64,000 bases of DNA from Dugong dugon (GCA_030035585.1 CM057481.1:4985128-5049127); one strand, 5' to 3'. Shown: positions 22,099-33,456, numbered from the stretch's first letter. Translations and numbers: made by a program. The notes: generated by a model not told the origin, from the sequence alone.

Positions 22099-22282
22099 AC
22101 ATACACAGAGGGATATTTATATTGAGGAATACTAACCTACAATAAAAAATACCGGACAAACTCAACAACAGAGATACCGAATGGAGATGACCTCTAAGGA
22201 CAAAGGTAGCTCTTACTGGCATACTCAACTGATCTCTTAAGTTTGATCCATCCCAAGAAAGAAGATTACCTTGTTGACCAGC

Positions 22283-22510
22283 ATGCTTTAAGAGCATCAA
22301 TTCTGGAGCCAAAAAGCCCAAATCTGAATCCCAGTTTTGCCACTTAGTATTTGGGTGACATGCAGCTAATAATTACCTTTGGCAAGCCCCAATTTATGAT
22401 CTGCAAAAGGGGATAATGACAGCTCTTCACTCTAAGAGCTGTTGAGAAAAATGAAAATAAATAAAATATGCCTATCAAAGAACTTAGCATAGGTCCTAGA
22501 TGGTTAAAGT
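22283..22510 (+). repeat. MIR SINE relic
   Basis: Near-complete MIR in sense: 'aagagcatcaattctggagcca', 'aatctgaatcccagttttgccacttag', 'ggcaagccccaatttatgatctgcaaaagggg', 'gagctgttgagaaaaatg' and 'tagcataggtcctaga'. The tRNA-like head and the conserved core are both visible. Confidence 0.85.
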
Positions 22511-23195
22511 TTTGTTATTGTTAATGAACTCTCTTCCTCTCTCACATACATCTTTTTATTTCTCAGCTGCCAGTGAAGTGAGCCACATGTGATTATCCAT
22601 CTTTTTCAGGTTAAAAGTTGGTTGCTCTTTTAACTCATTCTCTGCCCTCCAGCACTAGACAACGGCCTAGTTTCTGATTAGCCTGCTAATTAGTGCTAGT
22701 TGGTTTCTCTGTGGCCAATATTAGCATCTTTTCAGCTCCCTAACCCAGTCCACTAACACCCTCCCAGAAGGGATAAACTTACTCTGAGGACCACCTTCCT
22801 ATCAGCCAAGCAGGAATTCGCTCACCTGACACCAAACACGGTTTCCAAGATCTATTCCTTAACAGTTGTTTGGGAAAGTGAAATGTTTCTTTCGGCCCCT
22901 AACTATTCAGACCCTATGCTTGGACCAGATGCCCAGCTATGGAATCAGACTGGCCGGCAAGCATTTATTGCGCACTCTTGGGGGCCGGCTTCAGCTGGGC
23001 ATTAAAGATAAAATGGTGAACACAGGCATGGTTCCTGCCCTCAAAACAGTCAATGTTCAGAAGGAAATTTTTATATGAATTTAAAACGCACTTGGGCAAC
23101 TAATTAGGTAAAATAAAAACCTTATTTTCACTGCCCAGTCTTCAAGTGGATCTTCCGATGAGGCATCAAACCTCAGAGGCAGCTGAGCTATATAT
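22511..23195. other. Mostly unassigned; short ancient repeat at about 22945-23075
   Basis: From about 22945, 'ggcaagcatttattgcgcactcttggg' and 'ataaaatggtgaacacaggcatggttcctgccctcaaaacagtca' have the form of an ancient mammalian repeat (AGCATTTATTGAGCACCTACT... ATGGTCCCTGCCCTCAAGGAG). The rest shows nothing recognisable. Confidence 0.45.
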
Positions 23196-23250
23196 TGTTG
23201 TTGGTTGCCACTGAGTGGATTCCGACTCATGGGGACCCCATGAACTATAC
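23196..23250 (-). mobile_element. Short AfroSINE/RTE tail fragment
   Basis: 'ttgttgttggttgccactgagtggattccgactcatggggacccc' is the reverse complement of the shared RTE/AfroSINE 3' tail only. With so little sequence, a SINE cannot be told from an RTE LINE copy. Confidence 0.75.
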
Positions 23251-23254
23251 AGTG

Positions 23255-23478
23255 GTTATTAAGCTGGTAGACTCTGAAGCCAGATTATGGCTCTTCCACC
23301 TACCGGTGACATAACCTAACTGCTCTGGGGTTTATTTTCTCAGTTGTATAGAAGGGTTAGTACCAATACTTCCCTCAGGGGTTTCAGATGAGAATTCAAT
23401 TAGTTATTACATGTCATTCATTGAACAGTACCTGGTATTCAACTTAATAGTAGCTATCACTATCATTACTAGCAAAGG
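23255..23478 (+). repeat. MIR SINE relic
   Basis: MIR in sense order: 'gtggttattaagctggtagactctgaagccagatta', 'ggctcttccacctaccggtgacataacctaactgctctggggtttattttctcagttgta', 'ggttagtaccaatacttccctc' and 'gaacagtacctggtattc'. Confidence 0.8.
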
Positions 23479-24259
23479 AATCTGAATTTCACAACCTTAT
23501 ATTCTGTAGTTCTTGATTCCTCAATATGACTACCAGAACATCTTTCAGCGGCTTACAAAAACATCCACTTTCCCAAAATATGCTAACTCCTAACATCTTG
23601 GTAAGTACTTAAATCTTCCACACTCAGAACACCCAGTGAGAACTTCTCCCCTGTGCATACGGCTCCCAGCAGCACCCATCCGCACTTCATCAGCGGTCGC
23701 TGATAATGACAGGCCACCTCTGAAGATAGCGGTCTCAATGCAATACCATTTCTTGACCTTCACCTTCACCTTCATTCTCTGAACCATGCATCTGTCCGCC
23801 ATCATTAGGGGATCACCAAGGAGACTCACAAAAAAATGGCTAAAACTAAGTCTGCGGACCTGTGTTTGTATACAGGACAAAAATTAAATGGTCTACACAC
23901 GGAAAACCTCCACGTAGACTTGTGTCATTCAGAGGAAACAGAAAGGTGTCTGGTGTGGGAGAGCCAAGCCAGCTGAGATCAAACGCGGGTGGGATGGAAG
24001 ACGAGAAGGATCACATTTTAAGAAGATAAAAACATAAACCAGACACCTGAAACTGTCCAGGAAAACAGCAAATGTCCAAGTACCTGTGTTACAATATGAA
24101 ACCGGACCAAGTTTGCCAAAGCACATTATCTAATTATAAAATAAAGAGCTATCTTTTCATCCTGGTTCAAACGATCAGTTTCAACATTATTTGCAGAATA
24201 TTCCTTTTTTTCCCCACTTAGATAAGCAATGCCTTCTATCAGAAGCTCAGCACCAGGTG
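23479..24259. other. Unassigned stretch
   Basis: No repeat was recognised. Two minus-strand frames in a row (23590-23880 and 23929-24126) are open but resemble nothing I know. A small tandem CCTTCA hexamer repeat occurs at about 23758-23776. Confidence 0.35.
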
Positions 24260-24700
24260 GAAACTGCCCACACGCTTTGGGGAGACTAGGACCGACGTGG
24301 ACTTCAACGACCAGTGCTGAGACAGGGCTCACGTTAGGGCTAGATTTTTAAAAAGTCAGTTCGTATATCAAAAACTCTCAAACTCAGGAGTTCGGGAAGG
24401 GGACTTGGGTTCAATCGTCTACACGTTTAGAACACACGGCAACACAGCTCTTTCAAGGAATACCTGTAATTCGGTTGTTTCCAACACTTCCGGATATCTC
24501 TGCTGAAAGTTACCGAGTTAGGACCTGAGAAGAAAACCGTCGAAACCCGACTAGATGAAAAGGCAAAAACCTAAGAACGAAACCAAAACAAAAAACCCAC
24601 AACGCCCTCCATCGCCCATGGCACTGCGTGGTAAATGCCGGACTTGGCTAATCCAGCAGGCCGGGCCAGGTGCTCCTAAAGCGAGACAGCGAGGGCCACA
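24260..24700. other. CpG-enriched unique block
   Basis: Roughly twenty CpG dinucleotides fall in about 440 bases by eye, against a CpG-poor surround. No SINE or LTR accounts for it. A minus-strand frame (24126-24332) is open across its left edge. It is not dense enough to call a CpG island, but it could be a weak promoter, an old exon or an unmethylated enhancer. Confidence 0.3.
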
Positions 24701-25829
24701 GCATAGAAATAGCAACATCCTTTGCTAAACTGTTCCTGCAGTTAAATTCGACAATCCAGTTAACCTTACACGTCAAGCTATGGATTATTTTCCATTCAGT
24801 AAAGACCTTAAGGATAATAATTGAGTTTCAAATCTGACCTTCAGACTGCAAAATGAATCATACTTCTGCTAATAAAAAGAATACAACAGCTGTCCCCCAA
24901 TACCCTGCAGAAAAGCTTAAGTGGGAGAAACTTAAAATATCTTGGTACAAAAAGTATGAGTGGAGTTATGTGCAAAATCTCATGCTTTGGTAGCACCTTA
25001 ACAGACTACTTGCTACAATGATTCTGCGTGTGCTTCACAGAGAATTCTCCCCAGTCATCGGTTTCTCTGACACTGATTGTTTACTTGTTTGCAAGTCGGG
25101 CTCTGTATTATTAGAAGACTGTTTTTAATTAAATCCAGATTATGAATACGGGCCTGCTGCAGAAGTGACATGGGAAATAAGCTAAATATTAAAATAACAG
25201 GAAGAAGGCACACACTAAATCACCTCTGCAGTTCATTATGGATATACGTAGCAGGGCACGGCTGATTTCTAGGCAGAGTCTGATGCCATCCCCCTAAGAA
25301 CCACCCACTTATTGGAAGAGTCCATTCTGAGATATTATTTAACTTTAAGTAGACTACAATGTCTGAACCGGAGAGCAGCTCAAAGGCACAAACACGCAAT
25401 GTAAAAATCCTGACAGAAATAACAGAACAACATAAGCTCTCACATAATGCTGCATATAACTACTGCATTAGCGTGTTAAAAACTACACTTTTCTAACAGA
25501 GTTAGACATAATAGGGATGTATGCAAATGGCACAAGAATTGAAGGGGCACCCACTAGCCAAATCTGGGACAATTAATTTGAACACAAGTATAATAGTCAT
25601 AGATAGTAACCCATTAAATAAAGAATGCACGAGTCCTAGTGGTTAAGTCAATGACAGAGTAAAGAAACCACTGGGAGAGGAAGCGAAGCGCTCACTTACA
25701 GGAGAATGCCAACGGATGATAATGGAATAAATGTGGACAAGTGGCAGAGTGAGGAAACCACCACTCGGTAACCATCACAGTAACAGCAACAATCATCAGT
25801 GGATGCTAAAACCAGCAGGCAAAAGACTG
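24701..25829. other. Unassigned stretch
   Basis: Apparently unique DNA without recognisable genes or repeats. The longer frames at 25696-25919 overlap each other on opposite strands. Confidence 0.4.
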
Positions 25830-26560
25830 ATGAAAATAGGGCATTCACACATTCCAAACTGTCACCCCACAAATCACTTATTAATAATGACCAGAGAAAC
25901 CTGGTGCACGCCATCTTAAGTTATGAAAGTCAACATCCCCAGTAAGTGACATCAAGTGCCTACTGATATGATGCCGGGAGACAAACACGACATTGGCTGT
26001 GATTATTCCCGCTAGAAATGCACAACCTAAATCTAATCCTAAGGAACTATTGAGGAAACCTGACTTCAGGGACATTCTGCAAAATAACTGGCCTGTACCC
26101 TTCAAGATAGCACTTCATAAAATGCAAAGACAGACTCGGGAATTGTCCCACATTAAAGGAGACTAAAAGGACCAGAAAACTGAATGCAATGTGCGGTCCT
26201 AGATTGATCTTGGATTGGGAAGGAAACAGTTCTAAAGAACATTATTAGGACAAATGGTGAAATCTGAATATAAAATGTCCATTAGATAATACCATATCAA
26301 CATTGAATTTTCCCTGCTTTTCATAATAATACTGTGGTTATATAATAAAATGTCCTTTTTCCTAGGATGTAGCTATTTAAATATTTATCAATGAAAGTAC
26401 AGAACTTTACAAAGTAAATATGACACGTACAGACAGAAAGAGAATGATAAAAAAAAATTTTGCTTGTTTTTGTGAATCTGGCTCAAAGATATTGATGGTT
26501 TTTGTACTATTCTTTCAACTTTTCTCTAAATTGGAAAAAAAAATTCCCAAAAAACTCTTA
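25830..26560 (+). mobile_element. Ancient L1-type 3' terminal region
   Basis: Long ordered agreement with a well-known old LINE 3' end: 'gacattctgcaaaataactggcctgtaccctt', 'gactcgggaattgtcccacattaaaggagactaaaaggac', 'gaacattattaggacaaatggtgaaatctgaatata', 'tactgtggttatataataaaatgtcct' and 'gaatctggctcaaagatattgatggttttt'. It is noncoding. The exact subfamily is left open. Confidence 0.65.
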
Positions 26561-27239
26561 AGAGTGTACCAAAAGACATACAAATTTATTCATTCACTCA
26601 GTCACTCAACAGAGATGTATCTTCTATTATCTCTGAGTTTGTTTAATACTATTTTTAACATAGCTCCCTCACTGGATCTTTCCTTAATACATTTTGGTAT
26701 TCTCTAGAACTCTTTTATTGAATCTATAATGTTGCTCCCATGAAAAATTAGATTTTGAGTAATGTTCCTCTACTATCTTTGCATTTCCAGGAATGTGACC
26801 TCAGCAATATTTAGGTAAGTGGTGTATTAATTTTTGTTTAACAGTAAAGAATATATGCAAAGATACTCTGAGGTCCTCTTTCTGCCCTAAATACATATGT
26901 ATGATTTAATTGTCAGCTCTTCTTTTTATTTTTTAAACTTACTGAAAGCCATCATCCATAATTAAGGTCAGGTTAATATGTGGCTTAGAATTTGCAAAAG
27001 CAATGGTAGACAAACCACATAACATGATCACTGCTCAAACAAAGGCAAGGCACACACAGACAGCAAAAGGTTAAATAGTAGCTTGCCTCTAAAGTTCCAA
27101 GAACTGCACTAATCGGTTAAAACAACAACGACAAAAACTGCCTTTCTAGTGTATTTTTTTTCTAGCCTTAAGAAATCTGACTATACTTCGAGACTGGGGA
27201 CATGTTTATAAACAGTGCACTGGGAAATCTCTAAGTGAG
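26561..27239. other. Unassigned AT-rich stretch
   Basis: No gene or clear repeat beyond a short MIR-like 'attcattcactcagtcactcaacagag' piece near 26587-26615. Confidence 0.4.
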
Positions 27240-28212
27240 AAAAATCTTCAAAGTTTTCCTGGGCTGTTTACTCAGGGTTGTATCCTTTCACCATACTTCA
27301 ACCTGTACGCTGAGCAAACAATCTGAGACGTTGTACTGTATGAAGAACTCGGCATCAAGACTGGAGGAAGACTCACTAACAACCTGCGATACGCTGATGA
27401 TATGACTTTGTTTGCTGAAAATGAAAAGGACGTGAAGCACTTACTGATGAAGATCAAAGACTACAGCCTTCAGTATGGGTTACACCTCAACGTAAAGAAA
27501 ACAAAAATCCTCACAACTGGACCAATAAGCAACATCATGATAAACAGAGAAAGTACTGAAGTTTTCAAGGATTTCATTTTACTTGGATCCACAGTGAACA
27601 TCATGATAAACAGAGAAAGTACTGAAGTTTTCAAGGATTTCATTTTACTTGGATCCACAGTGAACACCCAAACGACTACTGCATTGGGCGATTTTGCTGC
27701 TAAAGATCTCTTTAAAGTGTTAGAAAGCAAAGGTGTCACTCTGAGGACTAAGATGCGCGTGACCCAAGCCACGGTGTTTTAATCACCTAATATGCATGCG
27801 AAAGGTGGACAATGAATAAGGAAGAAATGATGCCTTTGAATTATGGTGTCGGCAAAGAACATTGACTATACCATGGACTGCCAGAAGAATGAACAAATCT
27901 GTCCTGGAAGAAATACAGCCAGAATGCTCCTTAGAAGCAAGGATGGTAAGACTCTGTCTCATGTACTTTGGACATGTTATCAGGAAGAATCAGTCCCTGG
28001 AGAAGGACAACATGCTTGATAAAGTAGAGGGTCAGTGAGAAAGGGAAGACCTTCAATTAGACGGACTGACATGGACTGACACAGTGGCTGCAGCAGTGGG
28101 CTCAAGCGTAACGATTGTGAGGACGGTGCAGGACTGGGCGGTGTTTTGCTCTGCTGTACATGGGCTCGCCATGAGTCAGAACCAACTCGATGGCACCTAA
28201 CAACTAACAACA
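27240..28212 (+). mobile_element. RTE-clade LINE fragment with RT motif
   Basis: This is a 5'-truncated RTE copy. From about 27275 it encodes the start of the palm region, including the catalytic-type motif YADDMTLF at about 27390-27413. The conceptual product then runs to a LNVKKTKILTTG block (from 27486). The longest open part is 27402-27782. The 3' end (27780-28212) matches the RTE tail at 19151-19488 and finishes CCATGAGTCAGAACCAACTC-ATGGCACCTAACAACTAACAAC. An in-frame stop interrupts the region upstream (TGA at about 27327) and much of the ORF is missing, so it is inactive. An exact 66-bp duplication lies inside. Confidence 0.9.
27531..27662 (+). repeat. Exact 66-bp tandem duplication inside the RTE
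   Basis: Bases 27531-27596 are repeated without a single difference at 27597-27662. The unit is 22 codons, so the reading frame is kept. The surrounding RTE copy is degraded, which suggests that the duplication arose after insertion. Confidence 0.95.
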
Positions 28213-29119
28213 TTTACTCTTAGCATGTGTTTTTCACTGTGTCTAGAGGTCCTGTTAAAATTGGCTTAATGGCTATTGGTTTAAGTGTAAAGAAATGACT
28301 GCCAGCGATTTAGAAATCACAGAAGAGTCTCAGTCCTGTAGTTGTTTTTTTTTTTTTTAAAAAACTTTCCTTCCTTCTGCTTTGCACCAATGACTGAATT
28401 TCTTTTACTAGACTGAAATGAGTATTTAATGATGGCACTTACATGTAAGATGCTATGGTTATTTATACTTTAAAAATTGCATTTACGGATAATGTGTAAA
28501 TGGGAAATTATCAGAAAACAGGACCCGGAGAGTTCGTCCTCTTATGAGCAGACCACACAAGATGCGTCATTGGTTTGCTTGATCATCCATGAATACTGTG
28601 CACTGTTTGACTTCATCCCTAATCAAAACTACACTTAAAAAAAAAAAAAAAAAAAATCCAGTCCTCTTGCTGATCAATTCTCCAACAGCAGAAAAATGCC
28701 ACAACACCCAGCGTTTGTGAAGCAAACATGTAATCAATTATTTATACTCAATTAAGCCAAAAATAAAACCATTCTTTTGGAGGAAGATTATCTATAACAC
28801 ACAAATCTGAAAAGAAACAGAAAATGGAAGAGGGCTAGTTAATGTAGCCTCAAAATGGTCTTGGGTTATGACTAACCAGGAAGTATACGCCCAGCAACAC
28901 ATCTTGTGTCAAACAAGTCTCCTCATGGACTGTCTACCTGCTTCAACTTTTCTACCTTTCCCTCTTTAACTTCTACAGAGCAGACAGCAAGGGTGGGCTC
29001 TAACAGGCATGGGAGACAAGATGTACAACAGCCAATATCAGACATCACTGGCTTTGAACACTATCCTCCTTAAGGCCATGGTTTCTTGTTATCTGAAACT
29101 AAAACATTTAATGAAACAA
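28213..29119. other. Unassigned stretch
   Basis: No gene seen. T-rich tract near 28345-28358 and an A run at about 28637-28656, which could be the tail of an unrecognised retrocopy. Confidence 0.4.
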
Positions 29120-29255
29120 ACCAAAAAAATACCACTCACCCCAATAAAAAGACATAAAAATGTAGATACATGGATGGACTATTAGGCAGCCATTAAACAT
29201 GATATTAAGACCTGATTCAATGCAGAAATGTTTGCTTTTATGGCTACTCACCAGT
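29120..29255 (+). mobile_element. Old L1 3'-end piece
   Basis: 'catggatggactattaggcagccattaaacatgatattaagacctgattcaatgc' matches the old L1 module 'TGGAATACTATGCAGCCATTAAAAATGATGTT'. A possible continuation of the same L1 is at 30090-30240. Confidence 0.55.
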
Positions 29256-29769
29256 GGTCATGGAAGGAAACACTTTTATCCTCCAACTTCTATAAAAGGA
29301 GGCTAATAACTTCTCTACCTCAACCCCTTCATCAACTTCTCTCTCTAGGAAGGAGGGATGGCTTTTCTGATCTGAAACTGGAAGGAGAAACCCAGCAGAT
29401 ATAGTGTAGTGTCTTCCAGGTACTCTAGCGTTAGCCTATCTATGACGAATTCCGCCTCTTTTTCTCCAAGTGGCATGTAACATGTGCAGGCATAGCACTG
29501 CTCTAGTTGTTCTGAGTCAGGGTCCAAAGTTTCTCTCTCTTTCTCTCTCACTGTCTGTTTGTGTGTGTGTATTTCATCTATGTGTATTCCAGATCTGAGG
29601 GCACCGTGAGCGTGAGCAAATGACTACCACTGTGACTGGCTAGACAAAGATCTGCCCTTCATGCCCCATCCTCCATTGAGAGTCCCAAGATTTAGACACG
29701 AGGAAGAGATGTAAACATGCCCCATTATGATTATAGAGTCAAACTGTGTTGTCCAACTCAGCATTAACC

Positions 29770-29931
29770 AAAAAACCAAACTCGTGGCGGTCGAGTCGAT
29801 TTCGACTCACAGCGACCCTGTAGGACAGAGGAGAATTGCCCCATAGGGTTTCCAAGGAGCAGCTAGTGGATTTGATCCACTGACCTTTTGATTAGCAGCC
29901 AAGCTCTTAACCAGTATGCCACCAGAGCGCC
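29770..29931 (-). mobile_element. AfroSINE-type SINE with target-site duplication
   Basis: The minus strand starts GGCGCTCTGGTGGCATACTGG, has 'gcttggctgctaatcaaaaggtcagtgg' with a weak B-box, 'gctccttggaaaccctatggggc' and ends with GCTGTGAGTCGAAATCGACTCGACC and an A-rich end. Flanks AACTCAGCATTAACC (29755-29769) and AACCCAGCATTACC (29932-29945) match as a duplicated target. Confidence 0.92.
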
Positions 29932-30089
29932 AACCCAGCATTACCATTGATAAAATGGATGGTTTGATCTTTATCTGACACCCAGTTTTTATCTCGCTTG
30001 GTGTAGACTTAGTCTGAAAAGGAAGGAAGGGTAATAAGACTGCACACGCATGGGTTCCTATATAAGTTAATGCAAATATGCACACACGG

Positions 30090-30240
30090 AAAACAGACTA
30101 TCAGAAAAAACAATATACACCAATAATGGGCTGACTAGCTCTTTCTTGGTGGTGACAGGATGGGTAATCATTTTTGCTTCTTTAGGATTTAGTGTATTTT
30201 TCAACTATTCTACAGTATTAAAAAAGAAACCCACGCAAGT
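30090..30240 (+). mobile_element. Old L1 3'-UTR tail
   Basis: 'ggtggtgacaggatgggtaatcatttttgcttctttaggatttagtgtatttttcaactattctacagtat' ends in an A-rich tract, like the 3' end of old L1 families. It may belong with 29120-29255, the two being separated by unrelated DNA and a younger SINE. Confidence 0.55.
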
Positions 30241-30922
30241 GTTTTGAACAAGCACAGAAGAATGGAGATTTACAGGAAAAACTTGCAATGCGTTTTGCCC
30301 ACCATGTGTTTCTAAGCAAAACTGTCACAGTTTACCCTATTATATGATCCATGAAATTTACAAATTGCTTGAAAAGACAGAAAAAACCCCACCTCTACAC
30401 CTTATCTACTTGTATTTTCATAAAAGAGCATAGTTTTCAAATAGGCAGAGTGAAATAAATGACATTTTGCTCCAGCCCACAATAAAAGCAAACACCACAT
30501 GTCAAGATTATTTACCAAGCGCACATACAGGAGAGATCTGTGAGTGGCCTTGGGCGGGAGAGCATGTATTCTGAGGAAACCTGAAGCATCCCACTTTCCC
30601 AGGCTTTCACCATGTCTTTCCTCTGGGGTTTTCTTTTGCTAGGGGCATTTTAAATCTGTTAGGAATCAAATCTGAAGATCACTCCCTCAGAGTTGAACAG
30701 AAGTAGCATATGAAAACCCTTGAAGCACAGTGTAACCTCGTGTAAACAGCTGCTTTTTCAAATCAAAGAGAGATGAGGACCTTCAAAGATAAAGTTCATG
30801 CTTTTAAGAGAATTTGGAACTTTCCAAGTAAAGAAATTAACTTATTATTCAATCACACAGCCTTTCCTCACTTCTTCAAATGCATCAAGCTATTGCCAGC
30901 CCTGAGGCACTGGATATGCTTC
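30241..30922. other. Unassigned stretch
   Basis: No gene or repeat was recognised. Confidence 0.4.
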
Positions 30923-31141
30923 GTGTCTCTTGGTGGCAAAAACAGTTAACACATTTGTTGGCTAATGGAAAGTCTAGAGGTTCGAGCCCACTCAGAGACA
31001 CCTAAGAAGAAAGGCCTAATCATTTACTGCTGAAAATTCTGCCACGGAAAACCGGATGGAGCACATCTCTACTCTAACACACATGTGATTCCCCCAAGTC
31101 GGGATCAACTCAGTGGCAACTGGCTTGGCTTGTTGTTGTTC
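30923..31141 (+). mobile_element. AfroSINE-type SINE, diverged subfamily
   Basis: The head is 'cgtgtctcttggtggcaaaaacag' with B-box GAGGTTCGAGCCC. Then comes the 'agaagaaaggcctaatcatttactgctgaaaattc' middle module that this copy shares with the tRNA-Gly-headed SINEs. The tail has 'aagtcgggatcaactcagtggcaact' and ends TTGTTGTT. Confidence 0.85.
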
Positions 31142-31164
31142 CCTCTGCGAGGAGCAACACCCCA

Positions 31165-31316
31165 TCTCAACAACACTAAAGCTTGGTTCTTCTCATTCTT
31201 CACTCTTCATGGTTCAGCTTAAATGCAATCTTAGACCCACCTTCCAGAACCACCCTTCGAAACAAATCAACTGTCTGAGTTTTCATTACTCCATAGGACC
31301 TAACTCATTTTGTAAC
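31165..31316 (+). repeat. L2 LINE 3' relic
   Basis: 'tcttcatggttcagcttaaatgcaatc', 'acccaccttccagaaccaccct' and 'actccataggacctaactcattttgtaactg' correspond to the L2 module TCAGCTTAAATGTCACCTCCTC... GACCACCCT... TAGCACTTATCACAATTTGTAATT. It forms the left flank of the MaLR complex. Confidence 0.65.
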
Positions 31317-31584
31317 TGTCTAGTTATCTAGTGCTGCTCTAACAGAAATATATATTCTCCAAGATGATAGAGACTTTCTCTACAGTTCTCCTCACTTCCT
31401 CTAAGCCTTCACCAAAACTGCCTTTGACATCCATCACTCTACCAACAGTCTCTTCAAGGTAATCTAGAACTTTAATATTAGGCAGCATAAAACTCTTTCA
31501 GCCTCTACCCATTACCCAATTCCAAAACCACTTCCACATTGTAGGTATTTGTTAGAGCAGCACCCCACTCCTGGTACCAAATCC
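31317..31584 (-). mobile_element. MaLR: LTR end joined to internal 5' segment
   Basis: About 30 bases (31317 to about 31345) match the edge of the LTR. They are fused directly to about 240 bases of internal sequence that is also present at about 33220-33456 in the neighbouring element. The rest of this LTR and most of its interior are absent. In element orientation (minus strand) this is a truncated second interior plus the terminal part of a third LTR. It is noncoding. Confidence 0.85.
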
Positions 31585-32002
31585 TGTCCTAGTTATCTAG
31601 CGCTGCTACAACAGAAGTACAGCAAGTGGATGGCTTTAACAAACGGAAATTTATTTTCTCACAGGTCAGGAGGTTTGAAGTCCAAATTCAGAACACTGGC
31701 TCTAGCGGAAGGCTCTTTCTCTCTGTCGGCTCTGGAGGAAGGTCCTTGTCTATTCAGCTTGTTTCCTGGTTCCTTGGAGATCTCCATGTTTCTTGACATC
31801 TCTCTTACTGCATCTCTGCTTCTTAGCTTGCTTGTTTAATCTCTTATATGTCTCAAAAGAGATTCACTCAAGACACACCTTGTACAAATTCTGTGTCGTT
31901 AACATGACAAAGCAACGCATTCCCAAATGAAATTGTAACCACAGGCATAGAGGTTAGGAAGTACTAAATATACTTTTGGGGAACACAATTCAATCCATAA
32001 CA
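31585..32002 (-). mobile_element. MaLR LTR (middle copy)
   Basis: On the plus strand the LTR runs from TGTCCTAGTTATCTAG to CAATTCAATCCATAACA, so it has the TG...CA termini of a retroviral-type LTR, about 418 bp. It contains 'acggaaatttattttctcacagg', 'ctctgtcggctctggaggaaggtccttgtc' and 'gagattcactcaagacacacc'. Orientation is minus because the attached interior is in MaLR antisense on the plus strand. Confidence 0.92.
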
Positions 32003-33456
32003 TTCGTCCATGTGGCCCCTAAACATTCATATAGCCTTGCCACATGCAAAACACATTCACCCCATCATCACTGCAAAAGTCTTAAATCAACGTCAAGTCC
32101 AAAATCTCATCTTCTGAAGCAGCTCACCAAATATGGGTGAGACTTTAGGCATATTCCATTCTGGGGCAAAACTCCTCTTCATCTCTGAACCTGTAAAATC
32201 TAGACTACAAGTTACCTGTCTGTTTCCAAAGTACAATGGTGGAACAGGCACAAGGTAAACATTTCCATTACAAATGGGAGAAACTGGAGGAAAAGAAGGG
32301 ATCACAGGCACCAAGCAAGTAAAAAACCTGGTAGCAGAACAATTTACATTAGCTCTCAACATCTGAAAATAATCCTCTGTTCTCTGAGGCCATCTGGGCA
32401 ATGGCCCAGCCCTCCACACTCTGGGTGTTGGCCACTCTCTCTGGATTCTGGGTGGAGGCCTCTCGGCCCCAGGCCTCAGCTCCACCTTCCAGGCCCACTG
32501 GGACAGCAACTCTACTCCCTGGGCTTTACGTGGCCTCATTCTCCTACCCCATCTGAGTGGTGACTCCACCCACTCGGCCCGGGCAGGCCCTATTCTTCTG
32601 CCCCTTGGGCACGGCAGACCCGCCCCCTCAGCTCTGGCCTGAGGTCCCATCCTCCTGGCATACTTTAACGGCAGCCCCACACTCTGGAACCAAGTTGGCG
32701 AAGATCCGACTCTTTGGAATTCTTTCATTTTTTTACCGTCTCCTTCAGTCTAAGCTAATGGGTTTTCTGTTGTGGTAGCTGGTCAGATCCGTCAGCCACA
32801 GGCTTAATCTCTTTAACAATAGTTCGGGCAGCCGTGTATTTGGTGAACATTCTAGGACACGTGTCCTTAGTTTGTACGACAGAATTTTCCAAATCTTTAA
32901 GTTTTGTTTTCATTTTGCATAGTTCATTTTTGAGTCCATCTCTTTCCTCTCACATTTTATAATAGGTGGTAAGGAGAAATCACATAGCTCCTTTAAGATC
33001 TTGCTTAGGAATCTCCTCAGCCAGATATCCAAGTTCACCACTTACAAGTTCTACCTTCCACCAAACATTTCAACATAATGCAGACAGGTTCTTTGCCACT
33101 GCATAAAATGTATCACCCTTCCTCCACTGTCCAATGACATGTTCATTATTGTCTTTTAAATCCTCACCAGAAGCACCTTTAACGTCCACATGTCTAGCAA
33201 CATTCTGTTGCTCATGTCACATGTATTCTCTAAGATGATAGAGACTTTCTCTATATCTCTCCTCACTTCCTTCTGAGCCCTCATCCAAACTGCCTTTGAC
33301 ATCCATAATTCTACCAACAGTTTCTTTAAGGTAATCTAGGCTTTAATTATTAGGCAGCTTACAACTCTTTCAGTCTCTATTCACTACCCGATTCCAAAAC
33401 CACTTCCACATTGTAGGTATTTGTTAGAGCAGCACCCCACTCCCAGTACCAAATTC
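32003..33456 (-). mobile_element. MaLR internal region (THE1/MST-like, minus strand)
   Basis: The interior is about 1.45 kb between two LTRs. It has the layout of the MaLR internal region in antisense: 'tggcccctaaacattcat' next to the LTR, 'aaatatgggtgagactttaggcatattcc', 'gtttccaaagtacaatggtggaacaggcacaaggtaaacatttccattacaaatgggagaaa', a GC-rich middle (32390-32700), and 'cacttccacattgtaggtatttgttagagcagcaccccactcccagtaccaa' at the other LTR. MaLRs are nonautonomous relatives of ERV-L. A 211-codon frame is open on the element's sense strand (32093-32728), rich in Arg, Pro and Trp. I see no protease, RT or envelope signature. Confidence 0.88.

Noticed and set aside
23590-24332. Three successive minus-strand open frames as a multi-exon gene
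   Set aside because: The frames do not connect through convincing splice sites and no family resemblance was found.
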